36,066 bases of DNA from Paludibacteraceae bacterium (lineage in GTDB: Bacteria > Bacteroidota > Bacteroidia > Bacteroidales > Paludibacteraceae), in NCBI GenBank assembly GCA_017542915.1, contig JAFXWI010000061.1, forward strand, positions 1-36,066, written 5' to 3'. The notes beneath the pieces are model-generated. The model was not told where the DNA came from. It saw nothing but the letters and a program-made list of their open reading frames with translations, and did not search any database. Shown in pieces: positions 28,689 to 36,066 of the stretch (within the stretch, counting starts at the first letter, position 1; each line of letters starts with the position of its first letter). A program made the translations under genes and the position numbers.

Positions 28689-29888
28689 ATGAAATTCAAT
28701 CTTTTTAATACCCGTTCGATTCGGGATTTGTGGTATGACTACAGATCTGAATTCGTTTTTGGAGCGGTGTTATTGCTGATGATGGTGCTGAGTTTTTTTG
28801 TGGGAACATTGTTCTCCGAGCAACTGATGGATGCCATCATCAATCCGCTTGAATATATTGGCACGTTAGCTGTTTGTTTCTTCGGTGCTTTTCTTTTGTT
28901 CCGCCATCAGGAGGATAACACCATACGCCGCTCATGGGCCATCGTGCTGTTGGTGTGGGGATGTATCCAGTTCGTGTTATTGTATTTGAGATATATCTTG
29001 GGCATCAAGGCTGTAGGCGGCACTCCCGACGATCCGTTTTTTAATGCCTCGGTGACGGTAGGAAATATCTTGGCTTTTCTGCTTTATATCTATCCTACTC
29101 AAGTCTTGCGACCCGGGTGGTTGAACTGGTGGCGATCGGTGTTGCTGCTCCTTCCGATGATCGTGCTCGGTGTGGTGGATTATTTCGTGGAAGCGGATCT
29201 GTTGAAGCTGATCATGATCTATCCGGCTGTGATATTTCTGTTGCTCTGCCGCCATGTGCGCAAGTACCGTCAGTGGTGCGAGGATAACTTCTCCACGATG
29301 GACGATATAGATGTACAATGGATAGTGAGGTATTTGACGATGCTTTTTATCGTCGGTGCTTCGTTCTATTTCATCGTCTTTTGTTTCGTGCCGAATCGCA
29401 TCTTCACCCAGCAATGGATTCTCCTTTTTATCCTTTCCTATACGACAGAGCGCGTCCTTTTCCGTCCGGATCCGTGGAGTAAGATACGGCAGGATGTGCT
29501 CCCGGATGCTAAGGAATTGGACGATAAGACAACTGACTTCACGGAGGTGGATCAAGCCCATGTAGAGGTGATCGATAAGTGGATCAAGCGGAAGAAGCCC
29601 TTTCTTAATCCCGAGTTTCAGTTGATGGATCTGCGTCAGGTCTTACCGATGAACAGAACCTATCTGAGTCAGCTGATCAATAATGCCTACGGATGTAGTT
29701 TCTATCAGTGGGTGAACACCTTGCGCGTGGAGGAGGCGAAGCGGCTGATGACGACGAAGCCGGATCTCAAGATGCAGGACATCGCCAACAAGTGCGGTTT
29801 CTCGTCCCGACAAGCTTTACACCGCGCTTTCCTGCGCGAAACAGGCATCACGCCCCGTGATTTCCTTGCTCAGCCGAATAATGAGTGA
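28689..29888 (+). CDS. Membrane-anchored AraC-family regulator
   Basis: 399 residues. The first 245 residues hold about six to eight hydrophobic membrane segments (for example FVFGAVLLLMMVLSFFVGTLF, AVCFFGAFLLFR, WAIVLLVWGCIQFVLLYL). The C-terminal third is an AraC DNA-binding domain with two helix-turn-helix units: LRQVLPMNRTYLSQLINNAYGC... and LKMQDIANKCGFSSRQALHRAF, ending FLRETGITPRDF. Such 7TM-like plus AraC proteins occur in Bacteroidota; the signal is unknown. Its 4-base gap to the MATE pump gene suggests the two are co-transcribed, and the regulator might control the pump. Start chosen from the promoter. Confidence 0.83.
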   Translation: MKFNLFNTRSIRDLWYDYRSEFVFGAVLLLMMVLSFFVGTLFSEQLMDAIINPLEYIGTLAVCFFGAFLLFRHQEDNTIRRSWAIVLLVWGCIQFVLLYLRYILGIKAVGGTPDDPFFNASVTVGNILAFLLYIYPTQVLRPGWLNWWRSVLLLLPMIVLGVVDYFVEADLLKLIMIYPAVIFLLLCRHVRKYRQWCEDNFSTMDDIDVQWIVRYLTMLFIVGASFYFIVFCFVPNRIFTQQWILLFILSYTTERVLFRPDPWSKIRQDVLPDAKELDDKTTDFTEVDQAHVEVIDKWIKRKKPFLNPEFQLMDLRQVLPMNRTYLSQLINNAYGCSFYQWVNTLRVEEAKRLMTTKPDLKMQDIANKCGFSSRQALHRAFLRETGITPRDFLAQPNNE

Positions 29889-29892
29889 TTGA

Positions 29893-31341
29893 ATGAATAC
29901 TTTCTCCGCATATCTGCCGTATTACAAACGCAACCTGAAGGTGGCGTTTCCGGTGATGCTGACCCAGTTAGGAGCTGCCATGGTGGCGTTCTTCGATTCG
30001 GTCATGGTCGGTCATTACGGCACTGCCGATCTTGCTGCGGTCAGTTTCTCGAATGCGATCTTTTTTACCGTGATGGTGTTCGCGATGGGCGCGGTGATGG
30101 GTATCACGCCTTTAGTCGGGCATGTTCACGGCAGATTGGAGAAAATCATGGAGAGGACGAAGGAGGAAGGTGAAAGGACGAAGGACTGCCCGCTGCCGGT
30201 CAATACCGAGGAGGAGATTGCCCATAAGCACGAGCAGATCACCTCGTATCTGGTGAACGGACTCGTCTATACGGCGCTGCTCTGTGTCGCTTCGCTGGCA
30301 CTGTTGGCCCCTTGTATCCCGTACTTGGACGCTTTCGGTCAGGAACCCGAAGTCGTCTCCTGCGCGCGTACGTACTATATATTGATAGTTATATCGATCG
30401 TGCCCTTCCTGCTTTTCTGCTTCTCGCGGCAGTTCCTCGAAGGGCTCGGAAACACCTTTGTGGCGATGATGATCACGATCGGCTGCAACCTGCTCAATAT
30501 AGGTCTTAACTGGGTGTTCATCTTCGGTCATTGGGGCTTTGAGCCGATGGGTGCAGAGGGGGCAGGTTTGGCTACGCTGATCTCGCGATGTCTGATGCCC
30601 GTCTGTTTCTTCATAGCGATGGGCTGCAAGGCGGAATGGAGAAGGTACCTGACAGGTATGAAGCGAAGGCTTATCACCCGTCGTGAGGTGGAGCATCTGC
30701 TGACCATCGGCGTACCGATCGGCATGCAGTCGTTTGCGGAGGCTTTTCTGTTCACGGCTTCGTTCGTCATCATAGGTTGGATTAACAAAGAGGCGTTAGC
30801 GGCTCACCATATAGCGAACCAGATGTGCGATCTGACGTTCATGCTTGCTATGGGTATCGGTGCGGCTACTACGATCCGCGTCTCGCACCAGATGGGTAAG
30901 GGCGACCTGCATGCAGTCAAGATGGCGAGTCATGCGTCCGTGCACCTCTGCCTGCTGATGAACACGATCGGCGCAGCGGTCATGATCTTGGGGCGGCACA
31001 GCCTGCCGTACTTGTTCACGGAGGATCCGGAGGTGATCCCGACGGCTTCGACGCTGCTGCTCATAGGCGGACTGTTCCAATACGCAGACGGCTTGCAGTG
31101 TATCGGTGCTGCGATGCTGAGAGGTATTCAGGATGTCCGCGCTCCGATGCGTATTGCCCTGTTCTCGTATATAGCGATCGGCCTGCCTTTGGGACTGACC
31201 CTCGCGTTCCCCGTAGGACTCGGAGCCGAAGGAATGTGGTTAGCGTTCATCGTCGCTTTGGCGATACCCGCAATCCTCTATCATATACGTTTTAATCGAC
31301 AACTCAAACAATTGAAATATGAAAACGAAGAGAGTATTTGA
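29893..31341 (+). CDS. MATE-family efflux transporter
   Basis: 482-residue inner-membrane antiporter with about twelve membrane segments in two six-helix halves. Family marks are FPVMLTQLGAAMVAFFDSVMVGHYG at the start and, in the second half, IGVPIGMQSFAEAFLFTASFVIIGW with AAHHIANQM. These pumps export cationic drugs or metabolites using sodium or proton gradients. Residues about 87-98 (ERTKEEGERTKD) form a hydrophilic loop encoded by short direct repeats (GGACGAAGGA and GGACGAAGGAC), which may be an in-frame insertion of repeat DNA. It overlaps the next gene by 23 bases. Confidence 0.9.
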   Translation: MNTFSAYLPYYKRNLKVAFPVMLTQLGAAMVAFFDSVMVGHYGTADLAAVSFSNAIFFTVMVFAMGAVMGITPLVGHVHGRLEKIMERTKEEGERTKDCPLPVNTEEEIAHKHEQITSYLVNGLVYTALLCVASLALLAPCIPYLDAFGQEPEVVSCARTYYILIVISIVPFLLFCFSRQFLEGLGNTFVAMMITIGCNLLNIGLNWVFIFGHWGFEPMGAEGAGLATLISRCLMPVCFFIAMGCKAEWRRYLTGMKRRLITRREVEHLLTIGVPIGMQSFAEAFLFTASFVIIGWINKEALAAHHIANQMCDLTFMLAMGIGAATTIRVSHQMGKGDLHAVKMASHASVHLCLLMNTIGAAVMILGRHSLPYLFTEDPEVIPTASTLLLIGGLFQYADGLQCIGAAMLRGIQDVRAPMRIALFSYIAIGLPLGLTLAFPVGLGAEGMWLAFIVALAIPAILYHIRFNRQLKQLKYENEESI

Positions 31342-32782
31342 CATCTTTGCAGAGATCTGCAAGGTGCCGCGCCCCTCTAAACACGAGGAGCAGATCAGTC
31401 AATGGTTGCAGTCTTTTGCAGCGGAGCACGGTATCGAGTGCGTAGCCGATGAGGCGATGAACGTCATCATGCGCGTACCTGCTACCCCGGGTTACGAAGA
31501 CCACGAAGGCGTCATCCTGCAAGCCCACATGGACATGGTAGCCGAGAAAGACGGTAACGTAGAGCACGATTTTCTCAAAGACCCCATTGAGACCTATATA
31601 GACGGAGATTGGTTAAAAGCGAAGGGAACGACCCTCGGTGCCGATGACGGTATCGGTATCTCCATGGCTTTGGCGATCATCACCGATCCCGAGCTGCAGC
31701 ACCCTGCTATCGAGTGCCTCTTCACCGTGGACGAAGAGACCGGTCTGACCGGCGCGATGAAGCTCCAAGACGGTATGCTTCGTTCCAAACGACTCATTAA
31801 CATCGACTCTGAGGACGACGGACAGATCTTCATCGGCTGCGCCGGAGGTATCGACACCCTCGCGAAGATGCACTATAAAGCCGAAAGCTTAGAGACGAAA
31901 GACGAAAGCTTAGCTATCCGCTTATCCGTAAGCGGACTCATGGGCGGTCACTCGGGCGATGATATTAACAAAGGTCGCGCGAATGCAAACCAACTGCTCG
32001 TTTGGTTCTTGGCGCGTATCTGGCCGCAGACGGAGATCCGGTTAGCCTCTATCCAAGGCGGTAACCTCCGCAACGCTCTCGCTCGTGAGGCGGAAGCGGT
32101 TCTCGTCATTCCGTTTGCCTACAAAGAGCAGATCCGTGTGGAATGGAACCGTTACGTGGCGCAGATGGAGAATGTGTTTGGAGAAGTAGAGAAAGAGATG
32201 CGTCTGGAGTTAGAGACCACCGATATGCCTAAGACGTTTATCCCTGCCGAGAAAGCATGCCGGCTCATCATGGCGCTCTGCGAATGTCCGCACGGCATGA
32301 TCGCAATGAGCAGCGAGATGCCGGGACTCGTGGAGACATCGACGAACCTCGCTTCTATCAAGATGAAACAATCGTGCCTCGAAGGGGCTAAGAAAGAGGG
32401 CTATATTGAGATCAATACCTCGCAGCGTTCGTCCAAAGAGACCTCGAAGCATCACCTCAAATGGGTCGTTGAGCAGGCTCTCTCCATGGCTTGCGACGAA
32501 GTGACGCACGGAGACGGCTACCCGGGTTGGAATCCGAATCCTCATTCGGCGCTGTTGAAGGTGGTGAAAAAAGCATACGTGGATCTGTTCAAGACCGAGC
32601 CGAAAGTGTTGGCTATCCATGCCGGTCTGGAGTGCGGTCTGTTCTTGGAGAAATACCCGTACTTGGATATGGTGTCGGTAGGTCCGCAGATGTACGGCGT
32701 ACACAGCCCACAAGAGAGGCTCTCCATCTCTTCGACGGAGCGCTGCTACCAGTGGCTTTGCCAAACGCTTAGCGCTTTATAG
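31319..32782 (+). CDS. pepD: Aminoacyl-histidine dipeptidase (PepD, M20 family)
   Basis: 487-residue cytosolic zinc dipeptidase that cleaves X-His dipeptides such as carnosine. Metal and catalytic motifs: LQAHMDMVAEKD (about 68-79), KGTTLGADDGIGISMALAI (about 103-121), FTVDEETGLTGAMKL and the segment MGGHSGDDINKGRANAN, with a C-terminal HAGLECGLF. Length is normal for PepD. Residues about 188-199 (ESLETKDESLAI) are encoded by repeats of GACGAAAGCTTA type, again suggesting an in-frame repeat insertion in a surface loop. The start overlaps the MATE gene; the end overlaps the convergent methyltransferase gene by 6 bases. Confidence 0.92.
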   Translation: MKTKRVFDIFAEICKVPRPSKHEEQISQWLQSFAAEHGIECVADEAMNVIMRVPATPGYEDHEGVILQAHMDMVAEKDGNVEHDFLKDPIETYIDGDWLKAKGTTLGADDGIGISMALAIITDPELQHPAIECLFTVDEETGLTGAMKLQDGMLRSKRLINIDSEDDGQIFIGCAGGIDTLAKMHYKAESLETKDESLAIRLSVSGLMGGHSGDDINKGRANANQLLVWFLARIWPQTEIRLASIQGGNLRNALAREAEAVLVIPFAYKEQIRVEWNRYVAQMENVFGEVEKEMRLELETTDMPKTFIPAEKACRLIMALCECPHGMIAMSSEMPGLVETSTNLASIKMKQSCLEGAKKEGYIEINTSQRSSKETSKHHLKWVVEQALSMACDEVTHGDGYPGWNPNPHSALLKVVKKAYVDLFKTEPKVLAIHAGLECGLFLEKYPYLDMVSVGPQMYGVHSPQERLSISSTERCYQWLCQTLSAL

Positions 32783-34117
32783 TTTGCGGATTCTCCATTC
32801 GTTGGGGTAGAGGTTGTTGAGGCGGTTACCCACGTTCTTGGCAAAACCGATAGGCACGCCTTCGTAGGTCAAGAGTACCAAACCAAGCGGTACACCGCCC
32901 AACGCCAACGCCTCGGTACGGAGATAAGAAAGTGCCTGCTCGCGATTCAGCGGCACGTTAGGGAAGGCCTCCTTACGGAGGTCTTTCAGCATACTTAAGC
33001 TATGCTGCGGAGCGATACCTTTACCGCGCTCTTCGCCCAAACCGAAGCCCGTTGAGATACAGGTCAGTTGTGTGGAAAGGAAATCGACGATCTCTTTGTA
33101 TTTGAGGGGATACGCCGTAGCAAACCGGTCGGAGTAACGGATGGCCCAGTTATCCGGATTCTGCAACCAACTGCGCATCACCGGCATATACTCCGGATGC
33201 GGCATGTTCGGCTCTTTCTTCAGGGGCTTGATCTTCACCTGCTGAAGGGGCTCGTCGTTCTTGCGCAGGACGCATATATAGAAGCCTTCGCCTTTGGTCT
33301 TGTGCGGGTAGAAATGGTATCCCAAGCTGCCTTCCGTAATACCCCAGTTCGGATCATAGTCCAACGGCAGCACTTCGGCTCCGAGACTGTCCGCAATCCA
33401 TTCAGCGTTCTTCTCGTTCTCCTCTTCGTTGAAGGTACAAGTGGAGTAGATGAGGATACCGCCGGGTTTGAGTGCATCCCATACATCCATGAGGATACTA
33501 CGCTGCCTCTCGGCACACTGACGCACTGCCTGCAGACTCCATTCGGTACGAGCTTGCTCGTCCTTGCGGAACATACCTTCGCCCGAACAAGGAGCGTCCA
33601 CCAATACGCAGTCGAACAGATGTTTGCACCGCTCTCCGTATTCGGCAGCGGAGTTGTGAGTGACGACGGTGTTACCGTTACCCCATTTCTGTATGTTCTC
33701 GCTGAGCACGAACACACGCTGACGCACTACTTCGTTGCTCAGCAGCAGTCCGTCCATACCTAAATACTCGCTGATGAGGGTACTCTTACCTCCGGGCGCT
33801 GCGCAGAGATCCAGTACGATAGAAGAGGAATCCACGTACTGCTCCAGAGCCTGCTGGATGAACATGGACGAAGCCTCTTGCACATAATAGCAACCGGCGT
33901 GAAAAAGGGGATCGAGGGTGAACTGAGGACGCTCACTCAGATAGTACCCGTCCACATGCCAAGGCACCTCGTCTGTGTCACACTCAAAAGTGAGCACATC
34001 CAGCTTGGTGTTCAGACGGATAGACGTAACAGGCTCCGTCTCCAGCGCCCGTACCAACAACTCCGCCTCATGACCCATTTGTTGGTGCATACTCTCTATG
34101 AAATCGACAGGTAACAT
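32777..34117 (-). CDS. RNA cytosine-C5 methyltransferase (RsmF/NOL1-NOP2-Sun family)
   Basis: 446 residues from the ATG ending at 34117; the longer frame would run through the promoter. SAM-dependent m5C methylation of rRNA or tRNA. Motifs: VLDLCAAPGGKSTLISEYL (motif I), DCVLVDAPCSGEGMFRKD (motif IV with the PC cysteine), and ILIYSTCTFNEEENE (motif VI with the TC catalytic cysteine). The C-terminal part (about 300-446) resembles the PUA-like and RsmF-specific domains (HPEYMPVMRSW; PLNREQALSYLR; GVPIGFAKNVGNRLNNLYP), so RsmF-type 16S rRNA methylation is likely. It converges on pepD with overlapping ends. Confidence 0.87.
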   Translation of the reverse strand: MLPVDFIESMHQQMGHEAELLVRALETEPVTSIRLNTKLDVLTFECDTDEVPWHVDGYYLSERPQFTLDPLFHAGCYYVQEASSMFIQQALEQYVDSSSIVLDLCAAPGGKSTLISEYLGMDGLLLSNEVVRQRVFVLSENIQKWGNGNTVVTHNSAAEYGERCKHLFDCVLVDAPCSGEGMFRKDEQARTEWSLQAVRQCAERQRSILMDVWDALKPGGILIYSTCTFNEEENEKNAEWIADSLGAEVLPLDYDPNWGITEGSLGYHFYPHKTKGEGFYICVLRKNDEPLQQVKIKPLKKEPNMPHPEYMPVMRSWLQNPDNWAIRYSDRFATAYPLKYKEIVDFLSTQLTCISTGFGLGEERGKGIAPQHSLSMLKDLRKEAFPNVPLNREQALSYLRTEALALGGVPLGLVLLTYEGVPIGFAKNVGNRLNNLYPNEWRIRKL

Positions 34118-34140
34118 CGTCACTTTTTGAAAATTTTGCG

Positions 34141-34188
34141 CAAAGGTACAAAAAAATTTGCAAATGTGCAAAAAAAAATGTACCTTTG
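34141..34188. promoter_or_regulatory. Divergent promoter pair sharing one -33 region
   Basis: Plus strand: TTTG (34157-34160), 20 bases, TACCTTTG (34181-34188) for the helicase. Minus strand: TTTG (34172-34169), 20 bases, TACCTTTG (34148-34141) for the methyltransferase. Both -33 boxes lie in TTTGCAAATGTGCAAA (34157-34172), so the two promoters overlap and polymerase may bind only one at a time. Confidence 0.75.
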
Positions 34189-34204
34189 CACGCTTTTTTA
34201 TGAA

Positions 34205-36066
34205 ATGATGAACTTTTTAGACCAATTAAATAGTGTGCAGCGTGCCGCAGCGGAGTGTACCGAGGGTCCTTCGCTCATTGTAGCGGCTGCCGGTTCGGGT
34301 AAGACGCGCGTACTTACCTATAAGATCGCGTACGTGATGCAGCAGGGCGTTCCGGCGTCGGCTATCATGGCGCTCACGTTTACCAACAAAGCGGCTCGGG
34401 AGATGAAGGAGCGCATTCAGAAACTCGTCGGTACCGACGCGCGCTATCTGATGATGGGTACCTTCCATAGTGTGTGCTGCAAACTGCTTCGTCCCGAGGC
34501 GGATAAGTTAGGCTACACCAAGGATTTTACCATCTACGACACCTCCGACAGCCGTTCGCTCCTTAAAGCGATCTGCAAGGAGCGGGGCTTGGATGACAAG
34601 ATCTACAAACCCGCTGCCGTGCTTGCCCGGATCTCGATGCTCAAGAACAACCTCATTTCTCCCGATGAATACGGGAAGAATCAGCAGTTGTTGCGGCAGG
34701 ACAGAGAGGCGCGCATGTACGAGTTATACGATGTCTATCGTCTCTATCAGCTTCGCCTGAAAGCAAGCAATGCGATGGATTTTGATGATATTCTGTTGGA
34801 GATGCTGCGACTGATGCAGCTCTTCCCCGAGGTGCGCGATAAATACCAACAAGCGTTTAGGTATATCTTCGTGGATGAGTACCAAGACACCAATTATGTG
34901 CAGTACCTCTTGGTGAAAGTGCTCGCTGCGCCGCAGAATAATATCACCGTGGTGGGCGATGATGCACAGTCTATCTATTCCTTCCGAGGGGCTGACATCC
35001 GTAATATCCTCAATTTCCAGCAGACCTACAGCGGTGCTCATCTCTTTAAGTTGGAGCGTAACTACCGCTCGACCCAGAATATCGTCAACGCTGCCAATTC
35101 GCTTATTCATAAGAACGAACACCAGATCTTCAAGCAGGTCTATTCCGAGAAAGAGGAAGGACAGCTCCTTTTCCTGCAGCCGTATATGGACGACCGTGCG
35201 GAAGCGGAAGGGGTAGTGCGCGAGATCGAGCGGATGAAGTTTCCTTACGATGAGATAGCGGTGCTCTATCGTACCAACGCGCAGAGCCGTTCTTTTGAGG
35301 GCGAGCTGCGCAAACATAATATCCCGTATCGCATCTACGGAGGTACCTCTTTCTATCAGCGCAAGGAGATCAAGGATGCTATCGGCTATTTTCGTTTGGC
35401 GGTCAACGGACGGGATAACGAAGCCCTGCTGCGTATCGTTGGTTTTCCTGGCAGAGGTATCGGCGAGACGACGATGAAGAAGGTGTCTCAGAACGCGATT
35501 GAGCATCATCGTGCGTATCTGGATGTCATGCGTGCCCCTGAAGCGACAGGACTCGAAGTGTCGGCAGGAACGGTGAAGAAAATGAAGACTTTTGCCGATT
35601 TGATAGGACGTCTGAGCCTCCTGAGCGAGACGACCGACGCCTATTCGTTTGCCGAAGAGACGCTCAAGACTACGGGTGTGCTCACCGCTTTGGCACTCGA
35701 CACCACACCCGAGGGTATCGACCGTGCGCAGAACGTACAGGAGTTGCTCAATGCCATACAGGAGTTCGTGCGCCGACGTGCGGAAGAAGGGATTGACTTC
35801 ACACCCATCAGCGATTTCCTCAGTGAGGTCTCGCTGCTTACCGATCAAGACGAGAACCTCTCGGATACCACGGAACGCGTGACCCTCATGACCGTACATG
35901 CTGCCAAAGGCTTGGAGTTCAGAGCTGTGTTCGTCGTCGGTTTGGAAGAGAACCTCTTCCCCTCTCAGTTCTGCGTCAAGCCGTCCGAGATAGAGGAAGA
36001 ACGCCGTCTGCTCTATGTGGCTATCACGCGTGCTATGGAGCGTTGTTACCTCTCTTTTGCCCGCCA
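34205..36066 (+). CDS. UvrD/PcrA-type DNA helicase (3' truncated by window edge)
   Basis: Superfamily 1A 3'-5' helicase; 620 codons are visible and the frame is still open at the right edge. Seen: Q-motif region SVQRAAAEC, Walker A AAAGSGKT (27-34), ALTFTNKAAREMKERI (motif Ia), MGTFHSVCCKLL, the DEYQDTN box (Walker B), VVGDDAQSIYSFRGAD (motif III), LERNYRST (motif IV), and near the end VTLMTVHAAKGLEF and EERRLLYVAITRAM (motifs V and VI). It serves repair, replication restart or removal of RecA. Two adjacent in-frame ATGs (34205 and 34208) are possible starts. About 100-150 residues are probably missing. Confidence 0.92.
   Translation, partial: MMNFLDQLNSVQRAAAECTEGPSLIVAAAGSGKTRVLTYKIAYVMQQGVPASAIMALTFTNKAAREMKERIQKLVGTDARYLMMGTFHSVCCKLLRPEADKLGYTKDFTIYDTSDSRSLLKAICKERGLDDKIYKPAAVLARISMLKNNLISPDEYGKNQQLLRQDREARMYELYDVYRLYQLRLKASNAMDFDDILLEMLRLMQLFPEVRDKYQQAFRYIFVDEYQDTNYVQYLLVKVLAAPQNNITVVGDDAQSIYSFRGADIRNILNFQQTYSGAHLFKLERNYRSTQNIVNAANSLIHKNEHQIFKQVYSEKEEGQLLFLQPYMDDRAEAEGVVREIERMKFPYDEIAVLYRTNAQSRSFEGELRKHNIPYRIYGGTSFYQRKEIKDAIGYFRLAVNGRDNEALLRIVGFPGRGIGETTMKKVSQNAIEHHRAYLDVMRAPEATGLEVSAGTVKKMKTFADLIGRLSLLSETTDAYSFAEETLKTTGVLTALALDTTPEGIDRAQNVQELLNAIQEFVRRRAEEGIDFTPISDFLSEVSLLTDQDENLSDTTERVTLMTVHAAKGLEFRAVFVVGLEENLFPSQFCVKPSEIEEERRLLYVAITRAMERCYLSFAR

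Overview
The window looks like chromosomal DNA from a member of the Bacteroidota, probably order Bacteroidales. Reasons: six promoters fit the Bacteroidota pattern TTG-N20-TAnnTTTG (five of them starting from a recurring TACCTTTG or TAATTTTG box); the Hcp proteins are of the Bacteroidota TssD type; a serine palmitoyltransferase-like gene is present; and intergenic tracts are AT-rich while genes are close to 50% GC. This is an inference; no rRNA gene or other phylogenetic marker lies in the window.

Region 1 (1-587): the 3' end of an unknown gene, a strong intrinsic terminator, a tandem 25-bp repeat and a promoter in front of a large operon.

Region 2 (588-23871): about 20 same-strand, closely packed genes forming a contractile type VI secretion system (T6SS). 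It has the ClpV ATPase (tssH), sheath proteins (tssB, tssC), two Hcp tube proteins plus two divergent Hcp-like proteins, a long VgrG, a beta-helix-rich needle-like protein, a DUF4280 PAAR-like tip, and baseplate genes tssG, tssK, tssE and tssF. I recognise no TssJ, TssL or TssM, and cannot identify TssN, O, P, Q or R by eye. Interleaved with these genes is what appears to be a complete ubiquitin-like conjugation pathway: an E1-like adenylating enzyme (13339-14487), a ubiquitin-like protein (18603-18926), an E2 with an HPN motif and a cysteine (18883-19467), and a polytopic membrane protein with a RING-H2-like cluster, a periplasmic domain and a C-terminal FHA-like domain (21508-23871). Two envelope proteins (19506-20645 and 20636-21511) are translationally coupled to it. 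My working model is that these last three genes build the membrane platform of the T6SS, that the RING on its cytosolic face recruits E2 charged with the ubiquitin-like protein, and that a T6SS part or regulator is modified. This is the most exciting content of the window.

Region 3 (23872-36066): ordinary chromosomal genes: malate dehydrogenase, a serine palmitoyltransferase-type enzyme, LD-carboxypeptidase, an orphan 5'-nucleotidase C-terminal-domain lipoprotein, a small unknown protein, a membrane-anchored AraC regulator, a MATE efflux pump, an aminoacyl-histidine dipeptidase, an RNA m5C methyltransferase and the 5' part of a UvrD/PcrA helicase.

A second theme is repeats. Short-period repeats (units of about 6-8 bases) and a hairpin-forming dispersed element occur in many gaps, especially around tssB, tssC and hcp, and similar strings seem to have entered three reading frames in phase.
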